Assembly: GCA_947492825.1 (NCBI GenBank)
Contig: CANLNT010000001.1
Coordinates: 1,736,001-1,800,000 of the forward strand
Length of the DNA: 64,000 nucleotides
From: an uncultured Paracoccaceae bacterium
GTDB lineage: Bacteria; Pseudomonadota; Alphaproteobacteria; Rhodobacterales; Rhodobacteraceae
Direction: 5' to 3'
Shown: positions 54,154-63,508 of the stretch, in pieces
Layout: every line of letters starts with the position of its first letter
Position numbering within the stretch: position 1 is the first letter of the stretch
Notes under the pieces: generated by a model
Seen by the model: the letters and a program-made list of their open reading frames with translations, nothing else
Database searches by the model: none
What the model was told of the DNA's origin: nothing
Made by a program: the position numbers and the translations under genes

Positions 54154-56856
54154 TTAGACCACGGGCGTGATCAGATTCACATCCTCGCCGATGATCAGCT
54201 TACCGCCATCATCGCCGACGGTGTAAACGTCGTATGTTTTGCTATCGATGGTCGTAGTGCCCGCTGCTGTTGCCGCAGTTTCAAGGGTCACCGTGTCATC
54301 TGAATTACCGTGGATAATCAGCGTGTTGTCGTTCTGGCTCATCGCTTCCAGATCAGAGAGCGACAGGGTCAATTCGCTGTCTTCGGCAAATTCCAGATCG
54401 ATCGCACCAATGTTGAACCCGTCCAGTCCTGCGCCGGTCACATCCACGGTGGACCCGTTGATGTCGTCCAGCACAAACAGGGTAGAGTTGCTGTTGCCCG
54501 CCGCGTCGCTGTCGGTGACGACGATGTGGCTGCCATCTGGTACGGATTGACCATCTGGGAACTCGTACCAGGTCTGGGCGCTGGGGCCGGCAAAACCGGT
54601 GGCGTCCAGTGCTGTGGCATCATCGCCGCCGTTTTCGGTCGCGTGGAACTCGCGCGGATTGGCGAGACTATCACCTTCGGCCAGCACGCGAACGGTATCG
54701 ACACCCTCGTGATCCTTACCAAAGCCCTGTATGTTCGGCGCATCAGGCGCAACGGTATCCACGGTGAAGGTATCGGTGATAGAGGCTGTGTTGCCTGCGG
54801 CATCTGTCGCCTCGATCACCACGTTTGCGACATATTCACCCGACGGGATTTCATCGGCGGCAAAGTCCACTGACCACGTGCCATCAGTGTTGACCGTAGC
54901 CGCGTGGGTTACGCCTTCGAAGGTCACGTTCACGGTTGACCCCTGCTCGACCACGCCCTGTAGGGTGATGCCATCGGCCGCCTCTGCATTGCTGACAATA
55001 TCGTCACCTTCAACCACGCCGACATTGGCAAGGCGATTGACGTAAGTATCAAGCTGCACGGTGCCGCTGGTCGTGGCCACGTTGCCTGCCGCGTCGGTCG
55101 CAGTGACCTGCACGGGCGCGCCGACCTCAACATCGCCGGTACGAATTTCGCTGGCGGCAAAATCCGCGGACCAGTTGCCATCATTGTCAGCAACCACATT
55201 GCGAACGCCGTTTTCAAAGACGACCTGCACATTTGCGCCTGCATCCGACGCGCCGGTCAGCGTCACGCCATCTGACCGCTCGACCATGTTCACGACACCA
55301 TCGGTTTCGACGTTGTCGGTGTTCACGGTCACGTCGAGCTCTGTATCAATCTCGAACGTGCCAGAGGCTGTTGCGGTATTGCCTGCAGCATCGGTTGCCA
55401 CAGCTGTCACCTCTTGCGTCAGGGTGCCGGTTGGCACCTGCGCATTGGTGTAGGTTGTGGTCCAATTGCCATCTGCATCGGCCTGCACCGTGTTCACATG
55501 GCCGTTCATCGTGACCTCTACACTGGCATAGGCCTGTGCTGTGCCGACGACTGTCGCACCACTTTCATGCTCGAACATGTTGATCGTGTTGTCGCCACCA
55601 ACTGCACTTGTGTCGACGGTTACGTTTGTGATCGTGTCGATATGCAGCGTGTCCATCGTAGACGCCGTGTTGCCGTAGGCATCGGTCGCCGTCACGGTGA
55701 TGTCGACATCATATTCACCCTGCGCGAAGGTGCCCGCGGGCACATCCAGCGACCACGTCCCGCCCGTGACGGTCGCCGTGTAGTCGTTGCCGCCAAAGCT
55801 GACCACAACGCTGGACCCTTCCTGCGTCGTGCCGGTCAGAACAACGCCATCAGCCTCTTCGTCAAAGTTCACCACGCCTTCACCCTCTACGGTGGAAGCG
55901 TCAAAGCTGACGGTGGTAAAGGTGTCGATCACGACAACATCGCTTGTCGTGGCACTGCCGCCTTCGTTGGTCAGGGTGACGGTGACGTCGACTTCGTATT
56001 CGCCACCCTCAACCTCTGTCGGGTCAAAGGTCACGGTCCAGTTACCATCATCATCAACCGTGACGTCGTGGGTCGCGTCGCCCACGGTTACGGTGCCGGA
56101 CGCGCCAGGCGTGCCAGAACCGCTGATTGTGACGCCGTCGCTGTGGTCGTCGTCATTGACGACGTGACCCTGCGACTTGGTGCCCTCGGTGATCGCAACA
56201 ACCGGCGGATCAACCGGGTCAACGGGATCAACCGGATCGGTCGGCTCTTCGGGGTCAACCTCTTCAGGGGTCGATGGGCCGGGGGCATCAACACCACCAC
56301 CGCCGCCACCGGTATTGACGTCGTCAACCGGGTCGGGATCACTGCCGCCACCCAGCAAGAGCGGGATGCCAGCCGCTGCGGCGATGGGAACCGCCGCACC
56401 AAGCCCGCCAAGACCCGCCATCAGCGGCACGCCAAGCATGCCCGCCTCTGACGCGGGCTCTACCCCTGCAATCGGCAGATCAGCGGCTTGCACAAAGTAA
56501 AGGTCATCATCGGGCGACCATTTGCCAAAGCTGTCGGCATCCGCGTATTGCGCGAACAGCAAATTGCCCTCAGAGGCGGTTAACTGCACCTCTGCCAACT
56601 GACCGCTGGACGAAATGAAAAGCTGGTTCTCGACAGCGCCACCGGCATCAAAAAACCCTTCAATCGTGATCACCTGACCATCAACCAGCGTAATCTGAAG
56701 CGCCTGCCCCTGCCGCATGTAAGACAAGATGTGACTGCGCTGCAGGTTCAGGGAAATGTCCTGACCCGCACCAACAATAATATTGCCCGATCCAGTGATC
56801 GCGCCACGCTCTACTACGCCCGCATCACCACGGACAACGAAATCAATCGCTGACAT
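54154..56856 (-). CDS. Ig-repeat type I secreted adhesin (BapA/LapA-like)
   Basis: 900 residues. The N-terminal domain (about 1-130) resembles the BapA-prefix/retention module (ITGSGNIIVGAGQDISL; LQITLVDGQVITIEGFFD). A Gly/Ala-rich hydrophobic stretch follows (144-170) and contains AAAG at 160-163, then an acidic Pro/Asp linker (177-217). Five bacterial Ig-like repeats of about 97 residues fill about 218-705, each ending near TATDAAGNTA...DT. The C-terminus (about 720-900) has no RTX nonapeptides but an acidic SDLEAMSQND region and ends in a type I signal-like tail. It is the likely main substrate of the exporter genes that follow and may support biofilm or surface attachment. Confidence 0.88.
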   Translation of the reverse strand: MSAIDFVVRGDAGVVERGAITGSGNIIVGAGQDISLNLQRSHILSYMRQGQALQITLVDGQVITIEGFFDAGGAVENQLFISSSGQLAEVQLTASEGNLLFAQYADADSFGKWSPDDDLYFVQAADLPIAGVEPASEAGMLGVPLMAGLGGLGAAVPIAAAAGIPLLLGGGSDPDPVDDVNTGGGGGGVDAPGPSTPEEVDPEEPTDPVDPVDPVDPPVVAITEGTKSQGHVVNDDDHSDGVTISGSGTPGASGTVTVGDATHDVTVDDDGNWTVTFDPTEVEGGEYEVDVTVTLTNEGGSATTSDVVVIDTFTTVSFDASTVEGEGVVNFDEEADGVVLTGTTQEGSSVVVSFGGNDYTATVTGGTWSLDVPAGTFAQGEYDVDITVTATDAYGNTASTMDTLHIDTITNVTVDTSAVGGDNTINMFEHESGATVVGTAQAYASVEVTMNGHVNTVQADADGNWTTTYTNAQVPTGTLTQEVTAVATDAAGNTATASGTFEIDTELDVTVNTDNVETDGVVNMVERSDGVTLTGASDAGANVQVVFENGVRNVVADNDGNWSADFAASEIRTGDVEVGAPVQVTATDAAGNVATTSGTVQLDTYVNRLANVGVVEGDDIVSNAEAADGITLQGVVEQGSTVNVTFEGVTHAATVNTDGTWSVDFAADEIPSGEYVANVVIEATDAAGNTASITDTFTVDTVAPDAPNIQGFGKDHEGVDTVRVLAEGDSLANPREFHATENGGDDATALDATGFAGPSAQTWYEFPDGQSVPDGSHIVVTDSDAAGNSNSTLFVLDDINGSTVDVTGAGLDGFNIGAIDLEFAEDSELTLSLSDLEAMSQNDNTLIIHGNSDDTVTLETAATAAGTTTIDSKTYDVYTVGDDGGKLIIGEDVNLITPVV

Positions 56857-57015
56857 TCTATTTGCTCCGCCTCATTGCACGCCCTCTTTTGGGGTCGTGT
56901 CCATTTTGATTGGAACCACACTATCTTGATCGATTCGCTATTTCTAGAAAAAGTTAGGGGGAATCTCGCCGTTTCTGCGCCTTATTTGTGACACATTCGG
57001 CAAAAGTGCCTATTC

Positions 57016-57888
57016 CTAGCGCGCTTCACCGTCGATGCGGCCATGCACTTGCAGGTTTAGCGCCGCGCCCAGAAGGATCAGGTAAGACGTGATATAGAGC
57101 CACAGCAGCATACCAATGACCGCCCCAAGCGAGCCGTAAACCTCATTATAACTGGCGAAGTTGGTCAGGTAATAGGACAGCCCGGCAGAGGCCGCGATCC
57201 ACAGGGCAATTGCGGTCGCCGCCCCGATCGTAAACCAACGGATGCGCGCACCGCGCTGGTTGGGCCCAAACCGGTAGAGCAAGGCAAGCGCCGCATAAAG
57301 CACACAGAATGCCACAAGCCAGCGCACCGCCTCTAAGATCAGTGCGCTGCCCGCGCCGATGGGCGCAAAGGCGATCACGATGGGGGCTATGATCACCGCC
57401 ATCATCGCCGTGATCGCAAGTGCCACAAGGCAAATGGTCAGTGTCAGTGCCACGATGACTTGCTTGAACCCGTTGCGTGGCGGGCGATCTGCAATCGCAT
57501 TCAGCCCGCCCATCAAGGCTGCCACCCCTGCCCGCGACGCCCAAAGTGCCAGCGCGATAGAGACAAATGTGGCCCACCCCAAGGTACCCGTCCCTGCGGC
57601 AAGTAGCCGCCCCATCTGCCCCACCAACAAGGCGTAGGCCTCTTGCGGGATGATATCTTCCATCAGGGCGATCTGTTCGAGCACGATCACCGGGTCCGCA
57701 ACCAGACCAAATATCGCAATCACTGCGGAAATCGCCGGAAAGATTGCAAAAATCCCAAAGAACGCCACCCCGGCAGAGATCAAACCCACGTGCCGTTCGC
57801 TTGCGACGTTCCACGTGGCGTAAAGCAGCGACCAAAGGCGCAGAGGCCAAATGCGGTGTTTCGGTGGGGTTTCGGGCGCTGTGGTCAT
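57016..57888 (-). CDS. YihY/virulence factor BrkB family membrane protein
   Basis: 290 residues with about six membrane segments. Typical features are ISAGVAFFGIFAIFPAISAV near the start, WASRAGVAALMGGLNAI and YNEVYGSLGAVIGMLLWLYI. Once called ribonuclease BN by mistake; actual function unknown, with transport suggested for some relatives. The ATG at 57888 is preferred to a TTG two codons earlier. About 160 bases of AT-rich sequence without genes separate it from the adhesin gene. Confidence 0.92.
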   Translation of the reverse strand: MTTAPETPPKHRIWPLRLWSLLYATWNVASERHVGLISAGVAFFGIFAIFPAISAVIAIFGLVADPVIVLEQIALMEDIIPQEAYALLVGQMGRLLAAGTGTLGWATFVSIALALWASRAGVAALMGGLNAIADRPPRNGFKQVIVALTLTICLVALAITAMMAVIIAPIVIAFAPIGAGSALILEAVRWLVAFCVLYAALALLYRFGPNQRGARIRWFTIGAATAIALWIAASAGLSYYLTNFASYNEVYGSLGAVIGMLLWLYITSYLILLGAALNLQVHGRIDGEAR

Positions 57889-58036
57889 CCGCAATAGCTA
57901 GGCCAGATGCCCGCCGCCGCCAAGTACCGCCGTTTTTTGCCGGTGCAGCATTTTGCGCTCGCGCAGGTCCAGCCCATTGCCTAGTCTGACCAAAAGCAAA
58001 GCGAACAGAGCAGGTGAACCGGTGCAGGATATTACA

Positions 58037-58648
58037 ATGCACGTCAACACGTTGGCCGAACGGGTGCACGAACTTTGCGCGCAGAATCCACGCGTTCTGG
58101 TGGGTATTGCGGGCGCACCCGCCAGCGGCAAATCGACCCTTGCCGAAGAGGTCGCGCGTCGCCTGACATTGCAAAAAGTACGTACCGTTGTGGTGCCGAT
58201 GGACGGCTTTCACCTTGATAACGCCATTTTGGAAGCGCGCGATTTGCGCCCGCGCAAGGGCGCGCCAGAAACCTTTGACGCCATCGGTTTCATTCATCTT
58301 ATCAACCGCTTGAAAGAGAATGTTGAAGTTTTCGTGCCGGCCTTTGATCGGGTTCGCGACCTGTCCATCGCAGGTGCCATTGCTGTGCCGGCCAACACCC
58401 AGGTGGTGATCGTCGAAGGCAATTATCTGATGTTTGACGAGGCCCCGTGGGAGTTTTTAGCCCCTTTGTGGGACTTGACCGCCCGTCTGGACATCCCGAT
58501 GGAGCAATTGCGCGCGCGGCTGATCCATCGTTGGTTGTCTTTGAATTACTCGCGCGCCGTTGCAACCCGCCGGGCCGAAGGCAACGACATTCCCAATGCT
58601 GAACGCGTGCTCAAACACGCACTGCCCTGCGACATCACGCTTACATGA
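58037..58648 (+). CDS. P-loop nucleoside/pantothenate-kinase-like protein
   Basis: 203 residues of the phosphoribulokinase/uridine kinase group. The P-loop is GIAGAPASGKSTLAEEVA, the Walker B-like acid is in VVPMDGFHLDN and DAIGFIHLINRL follows; VVIVEGNYLMFDE is also typical. Relatives annotated as fructose-transport or nucleoside kinase share DGFHLDNAILEARDLRPRKG-type segments. The substrate is undetermined. The ATG at 58037 has AGGA 8 bases upstream; a GTG at 58022 is possible. Confidence 0.85.
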   Translation: MHVNTLAERVHELCAQNPRVLVGIAGAPASGKSTLAEEVARRLTLQKVRTVVVPMDGFHLDNAILEARDLRPRKGAPETFDAIGFIHLINRLKENVEVFVPAFDRVRDLSIAGAIAVPANTQVVIVEGNYLMFDEAPWEFLAPLWDLTARLDIPMEQLRARLIHRWLSLNYSRAVATRRAEGNDIPNAERVLKHALPCDITLT

Positions 58649-58786
58649 ACATGAAGTTAGCGGCGCAACCCTATGAAAAAAATTTGAAAATCCCACATCG
58701 CATGGGGCGCATGGCGCTTGCCCGTGGCGCACCCTATATTAGCGGTAAAGGTACGGATTGGCCGCGCCTGACAGGACTTTCGTGAC

Positions 58787-59416
58787 ATGGCACTGCCACC
58801 GCTCACAGATCTGGTTGCCTGCCCGCATTGCGACACGTTGCACAGCGCGGCGGCCCTGCCTGCAGGTGCCTCGGCCTCCTGCATGCGCTGCCACGCAGTG
58901 CTACAGACGGCCCGCCCCGGCGCACTGGTCAGTGTGGTGAGCCTTGCGATCTCGGCGATGGTGCTGATGGTGGCCGCTATCAGCTTTCCATTTATGGACC
59001 TGAATGTCTCGGGCAATCACAATGCCACATCGGTTTTCAACGCGATTGCTGCGTTTAACGCAGGCCTTGCCATGCCGCTCGCTGTTGCGGTGGCGCTTTT
59101 TATCATCATCTTGCCCCTGACCCGGCTGATCGCGATCGTCTATGCCATCAGTCCGCTGATCCGTGGCGCCACCCCCCGCCCTTTGGCGCGACAAGCCTTT
59201 GGCCTGGCCGAAACCTTGCGCCCGTGGGCTATGGCCGAGATTTTCATGGTTGGCGTGACCGTCGCGCTGATCAAAGTGGCTGGTATGGCAAGTGTCACGC
59301 TTGGCCCCGCGTTTTATGCCTTCGCCGCACTGGTGGTGATCACCGTTTTCAAAGACCAACTGATGAACAGGTACGCGATTTGGGAAGCTCTGGACAAAGC
59401 CACCCCGGCGGCCTGA
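58787..59416 (+). CDS. pqiA: Paraquat-inducible protein A-like membrane protein (first half)
   Basis: 209 residues with an N-terminal zinc-ribbon-like pair of CxxC motifs (CPHC near residue 12 and CMRC near 33) and four membrane segments, matching half of E. coli PqiA, which has two such units in one chain. In Pqi systems PqiA is the inner-membrane partner of the MCE protein PqiB. It is split here into two adjacent genes. Function: envelope lipid transport by analogy, not proved for this organism. Confidence 0.88.
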   Translation: MALPPLTDLVACPHCDTLHSAAALPAGASASCMRCHAVLQTARPGALVSVVSLAISAMVLMVAAISFPFMDLNVSGNHNATSVFNAIAAFNAGLAMPLAVAVALFIIILPLTRLIAIVYAISPLIRGATPRPLARQAFGLAETLRPWAMAEIFMVGVTVALIKVAGMASVTLGPAFYAFAALVVITVFKDQLMNRYAIWEALDKATPAA

Positions 59417-60018
59417 TCACCGCGCGCGAGGCCGGGCTTGTCGCCTGCCGCCGTTGTGGACAGGTCCACCAGATGGGCACCGCGCATTGCACGCGCTGTC
59501 ACGGCGCGCTGCAAAGCCGCGACACCCAGAGCCTGCAAAAGGTCTGGGCATGGCTGATTGCGGGCATCATTCTGTTTATTCCCGCAAATATTTACCCGAT
59601 GCTGATCACCAACACGCTGATCGATCATTCGGAAAGCACCATTCTGGGCGGCGTCGTCGAACTGGTGCATTATGGGTCTTATGGTATTGCGGCCATCGTC
59701 TTTGTGGCTTCGATCATGATCCCATTGGGTAAGTTTCTTGCGATCGGCTATCTTGCCGTCTCGGTTCAGCGCCGGTCCGTCGCAAATATGCACCAGCGTC
59801 ACAAGCTTTATGACGTTGTGGAATTCATCGGGCGCTGGTCGATGATTGATGTCTTCGTCGTTGCAATTCTGTCAGCGCTCGTGCAGTTGAATACCATTGC
59901 GACAATCAATCCCGGGATTGCAGCGCTAAGCTTTGCGCTTTCGGTGATCTTCACGATGTTTTCGGCCCAAAGTTTCGACCCCCGGCTGATTTGGGACGCA
60001 GACAGGAAAACCGCATGA
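59380..60018 (+). CDS. pqiA: Paraquat-inducible protein A-like membrane protein (second half)
   Basis: About 212 residues with the paired motifs CRRCGQVHQMGTAHCTRC and four membrane segments (ending FAQSFDPRLIWD-like). No ATG lies near the conserved start. A TTG at 59380 with AACAGG upstream is chosen; a CTG at 59413 or an earlier in-frame ATG are alternatives. The frame overlaps the first pqiA gene by 37 bases in a different frame, so the pair may be translated by re-initiation. Confidence 0.8.
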   Translation: MGSSGQSHPGGLITAREAGLVACRRCGQVHQMGTAHCTRCHGALQSRDTQSLQKVWAWLIAGIILFIPANIYPMLITNTLIDHSESTILGGVVELVHYGSYGIAAIVFVASIMIPLGKFLAIGYLAVSVQRRSVANMHQRHKLYDVVEFIGRWSMIDVFVVAILSALVQLNTIATINPGIAALSFALSVIFTMFSAQSFDPRLIWDADRKTA

Positions 60019-62456
60019 GCGACACGCCAACCCCTGCCCCGCTTGACGTCCAGACCGCAAAGCCCGGCCTGTTGCAGCGGCTGTCGCTGGTCTGGCTGGT
60101 GCCGCTGATTGCCTTGGCCGTCAGTCTTTGGGTTGCTTATCAGAACTACGCCAATCAGGGCACGCTGATCGAGATTGCCTTTGAAAACGCATCTGGCATC
60201 AAAGCCGAAGAAACCGAGCTGCGCTATCGTGACGTGGTGGTTGGCCGTGTCGAAAGTGTCGAGTTTGCCGACGGGCTGGGACAGGTGCTTGTCAATGTCC
60301 GAGTAGATCAGACCATTGCCCCCTATCTGGATCAGGATGCCAGTTTCTGGGTTGTACGACCGGATGTGTCGGTGCGCGGGATCTCGGGCCTCGATACGGT
60401 GTTGTCAGGGGTCTACATCGAAGGCAGCTGGAATGATGATCCCGACAATCAGCAGTATTCGTTTATCGGGTTGGAAGATCCGCCCATCGCGCGGGTTGAT
60501 CAACGCGGCGTTGCCATCACCCTCCGGACCAAGGATGGCAGTTCGCTGACCTCGGGCGCGCCGATCCTGCACAAGGGCATTCAGGTCGGATACCTTGAAA
60601 CCCCGCGCCTGTCACCGGACGGGCAAAGCGTGACGGTGGCTGCCTTCATCGAAGCCCCGTATCACCGTCGGGTCACGACCAACACGCGGTTTTGGGACAC
60701 CTCTGGCTTTTCGATCTCGCTGGGTGCGGGCGGCATTGCGCTGAACGTCAATTCAATTGCCTCGCTGATCGAAGGCGGGATCGCGTTTGACACCATCGTC
60801 TCGGGCGGGGAACCGGTCGTGGACGGCGATACTTTTGACCTTTTCGAAAGCGAAGAAACTGCACGCAACAGCCTTTTCGACGATCCGGACCTGCCAGTTC
60901 TGAACCTTGCTGTATTCTTTGACGGCTCGGTCAGCGGGTTGACCACCGGGGCCGATGTCAGGTTCCGCGGTGTACGTGTGGGTACAGTCACGGGCCTTGG
61001 TGCCGTCGCGGTAGAGGACCGTGTCAGCGGCCCACTGGTGCGGTTGCGCACGATACTTGCCGTTGAACCGGGCCGTATGGGCCTGTCCGAAGAGGCCACG
61101 CCTGAGGACGCGCTGATCTTGATCACCGATATGGTGCGCACCACCAACCTGCGGGCGCGGCTGGTGACAGGCAACATTTTGTCAGGTGCATTGAATGTAG
61201 AGCTGTTCGAAGACCCCGACGCCGAACGCGCGTTCGTCGACTTGGGCGCAGAACCCTATCCGGTCTTGCCCACTACCGACAATGCCATCGCGGACGTCGG
61301 TGACGAAGCACAAACCGTGCTGGACCGGGTCAACGATCTGCCAATCGAGGAACTGTTGACCTCTGCCATCGACCTGATGGACAGCCTTGATCAGGTGGTG
61401 CGCAGCGACGGGGTCAGCCAAGCCCCGGACGAAATCGTCGCGCTTCTGCAGGATACACGCAGCATTGTTGCATCCGAGGACATTCAGGCCATCCCGTCAG
61501 AGCTGCGCGCGATCGTGACAGAGCTGAACGCGATAGTTTCCGACGCGGGCGAGGCTGATCTGGTCGGACGGATCAGCACCGTGGTCGAAACCGCTGGCAC
61601 CGCCGTCGACAACATCGACGCGGCCACAGCCGACCTGCCAGCACTCACAGCAGAGATTTCGGCGCTGGTGGCCAAGGCCAACGCGCTCGAGCTGGAGGCG
61701 CTGGTGACCGAAGCCACCGCCACGCTGAACCAGATTGATGCCTTCCTGGCAGGTGAGGCATTGCAGGCAGCACCTGCGTCGCTTGTGGCGCTTGTCGAAG
61801 AGGCGCGTGGCCTGATCGCCTCGGATGATGTGCAGGCAATCCCTGCTGATCTGCGTGGTGTTGTGGCCGAAATTGACGGCATTCTGGCGACACTTGCAGC
61901 GGCGGATGTGGCAACGCAGTTGACCTCTGCCATTAACGCGGCCAACAGCGCGGCGGCGAGCATTGATACCGCCGCCACCGACTTGCCAGCGATTACGGCA
62001 GAGCTGAACGCGCTTGCAGCCAAGGCCAATGAACTTGACCTTGAAGGGCTGGTCGCGGCGACGGCTGCGACGCTGGACAGCATCAATACATTGGTCGGCG
62101 CAGATGCGACGCAGGATTTGCCGGGCGCGTTGACCGTGGCGCTTGATCAGATGTCGATGTTCCTGGCAGAGGTCCGCACCGGCGGGGCCATCACGAATGT
62201 CAATGCGGCCCTTGCTTCAGCGGCGGATGCCGCCCGCGCGATTGAAACGGCGGCAGAATCCCTGCCAGCGTTGTCGGCTCGCGCGACGGCATTGGTCAAT
62301 CAGACCGACGCGGTGCTGCAATCCTACGGCGAACGGTCGCGGTTCAACGCCGAGACACTTTCTACACTTCGGGATATCCAGGAAGCCGCAGATGCCGTAT
62401 CGTCGCTGGCACGCGCAATCCAGCGCAATCCCAATTCACTGCTGACGGGGCGCTGA
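60015..62456 (+). CDS. pqiB: MCE-domain intermembrane transport protein (PqiB)
   Basis: 813 residues with one N-terminal membrane anchor (LSLVWLVPLIALAVSLWVA, about 22-40) and three MCE domains in roughly the first 420 residues (first: FENASGIKAEETELRYRDV; second: LRTKDGSSLTSGAPILHKG; third: FFDGSVSGLTTGADVRFRG). In E. coli PqiB, stacked MCE rings and a long C-terminal coiled tube span the periplasm and carry lipids. Here the tail (450-800) has about 110-residue Ala/Leu/Ile-rich helical repeats, longer than usual. The start overlaps pqiA by four bases. Confidence 0.95.
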   Translation: MSDTPTPAPLDVQTAKPGLLQRLSLVWLVPLIALAVSLWVAYQNYANQGTLIEIAFENASGIKAEETELRYRDVVVGRVESVEFADGLGQVLVNVRVDQTIAPYLDQDASFWVVRPDVSVRGISGLDTVLSGVYIEGSWNDDPDNQQYSFIGLEDPPIARVDQRGVAITLRTKDGSSLTSGAPILHKGIQVGYLETPRLSPDGQSVTVAAFIEAPYHRRVTTNTRFWDTSGFSISLGAGGIALNVNSIASLIEGGIAFDTIVSGGEPVVDGDTFDLFESEETARNSLFDDPDLPVLNLAVFFDGSVSGLTTGADVRFRGVRVGTVTGLGAVAVEDRVSGPLVRLRTILAVEPGRMGLSEEATPEDALILITDMVRTTNLRARLVTGNILSGALNVELFEDPDAERAFVDLGAEPYPVLPTTDNAIADVGDEAQTVLDRVNDLPIEELLTSAIDLMDSLDQVVRSDGVSQAPDEIVALLQDTRSIVASEDIQAIPSELRAIVTELNAIVSDAGEADLVGRISTVVETAGTAVDNIDAATADLPALTAEISALVAKANALELEALVTEATATLNQIDAFLAGEALQAAPASLVALVEEARGLIASDDVQAIPADLRGVVAEIDGILATLAAADVATQLTSAINAANSAAASIDTAATDLPAITAELNALAAKANELDLEGLVAATAATLDSINTLVGADATQDLPGALTVALDQMSMFLAEVRTGGAITNVNAALASAADAARAIETAAESLPALSARATALVNQTDAVLQSYGERSRFNAETLSTLRDIQEAADAVSSLARAIQRNPNSLLTGR

Positions 62457-62457
62457 A

Positions 62458-63018
62458 ATGTTGCGAACAACTTTAACGATGATGGCGCTGGTCGCGCTGG
62501 CGGCCTGTTCCGGCACGCTGACACGCGTGGCCTATCCCACGGCACAATCCACGCTGGACTTGCGCGCCTTTGTGGGCTCTGCGCTGGTGCAAACCGTGTC
62601 GCTCCCTGCTTATGCCGCGGCGGAGGAACTGGCGATTGAAACAGCCCCCGGTGTGATCACCTCAACCGGAGAGCTGTTGTGGGCCGATGATCCCGCCCGC
62701 GCCGTGACGCTTGAGATCGCGCGGCATCTGGACGACATCCTGACAGCCACCGTTGGGCCCGACCCTTGGCCATTTCCGGGCCTGCCAGACGTTGGCATTG
62801 ATATCCGGGTGTCAGACATGATCGCGCGCGCGGATGGCAATTTCCATCTGGTAGGCACCTATTTTGTCGGCGGCGATGGCATTGATTTTCGCAACACATC
62901 GTCATCCTTCAACATCACGATCCCGCTTGCCTCGGCCGAACCAGCAGCGGTGGCGGCGGCACAATCGCAAGCGATCCTGCAGCTGAGCGAAGATATCGCG
63001 CGCAAGCTGGGCCGATAG
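62458..63018 (+). CDS. pqiC: ABC-type transport auxiliary lipoprotein (PqiC)
   Basis: 186-residue lipoprotein (LAAC, Cys17) with a soluble domain of the PqiC/YmbA family. It is the outer-membrane partner that receives the tip of PqiB. Its start is one base after the pqiB stop, completing the Pqi unit pqiA-pqiA-pqiB-pqiC. The domain is recognised from its context and from IRVSDMIARADGNFHLVGTY-like strands. Confidence 0.88.
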   Translation: MLRTTLTMMALVALAACSGTLTRVAYPTAQSTLDLRAFVGSALVQTVSLPAYAAAEELAIETAPGVITSTGELLWADDPARAVTLEIARHLDDILTATVGPDPWPFPGLPDVGIDIRVSDMIARADGNFHLVGTYFVGGDGIDFRNTSSSFNITIPLASAEPAAVAAAQSQAILQLSEDIARKLGR

Positions 63019-63024
63019 CCCGGT

Positions 63025-63051
63025 GTTCTGCGCCACTTTGGCGCGCAGAAC
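63025..63051. terminator. Bidirectional stem-loop between pqiC and the response-regulator gene
   Basis: The 27-base near-perfect inverted repeat GTTCTGCGCCACTTTGGCGC plus GCAGAAC has a single-base bulge option and sits between two convergent stops. No U-tract. Confidence 0.6.
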
Positions 63052-63077
63052 GCAGCGAACTGCCGTCGGAACCGAGA

Positions 63078-63494
63078 TTAAGCCTTCTTCAACAGCCGCT
63101 TGATCGTGTCCAGCAACTCTGGCTGGGCAAAGGGCTTTTGCAGGCCTGCATTGGCGCCGATACCGGCCGCGTTGGCCAGCCCGAATTCCTTGCCCAAAAG
63201 CCCGCCTCGCCCGGTGATGGCGATGATCGGCACATCGCGGTTCTGGGCGGCCTTGCTATATCGCGAGGCAGCCCTGATCCCACCGATGAGAGTTACGCCG
63301 CCGTCAGGGATCAGCTGCCCCTCGGCTTCGACAAATACATCTGTAATGACCAAATCAATCCTGGCCTTTTCAAGAAAGGCCAATGCCTTGGAGGCGCGAT
63401 CAAAAAGCGTCACCTCGTAACCCTGGTCTTCCAAACCTTCGGCCATCAGCGTGCCAAAGTCAGTGTCGTCTTCGAGAATTAGAATATGCGTCAT
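63078..63494 (-). CDS. Single-domain response regulator
   Basis: 138 residues, a receiver domain only. Acidic pocket EDD near residues 8-10, phospho-acceptor Asp in LVITDVFVE, Thr in IAITGRGG and Lys in LQKPFAQPEL. It has no output domain, so it would act by protein contact or phosphorelay. It lies 14 bases downstream of the hybrid kinase gene and is probably its partner. A His/Ser-rich signal source is unknown. Confidence 0.92.
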   Translation of the reverse strand: MTHILILEDDTDFGTLMAEGLEDQGYEVTLFDRASKALAFLEKARIDLVITDVFVEAEGQLIPDGGVTLIGGIRAASRYSKAAQNRDVPIIAITGRGGLLGKEFGLANAAGIGANAGLQKPFAQPELLDTIKRLLKKA

Positions 63495-63508
63495 GTCGTT
63501 GTCTGGTA

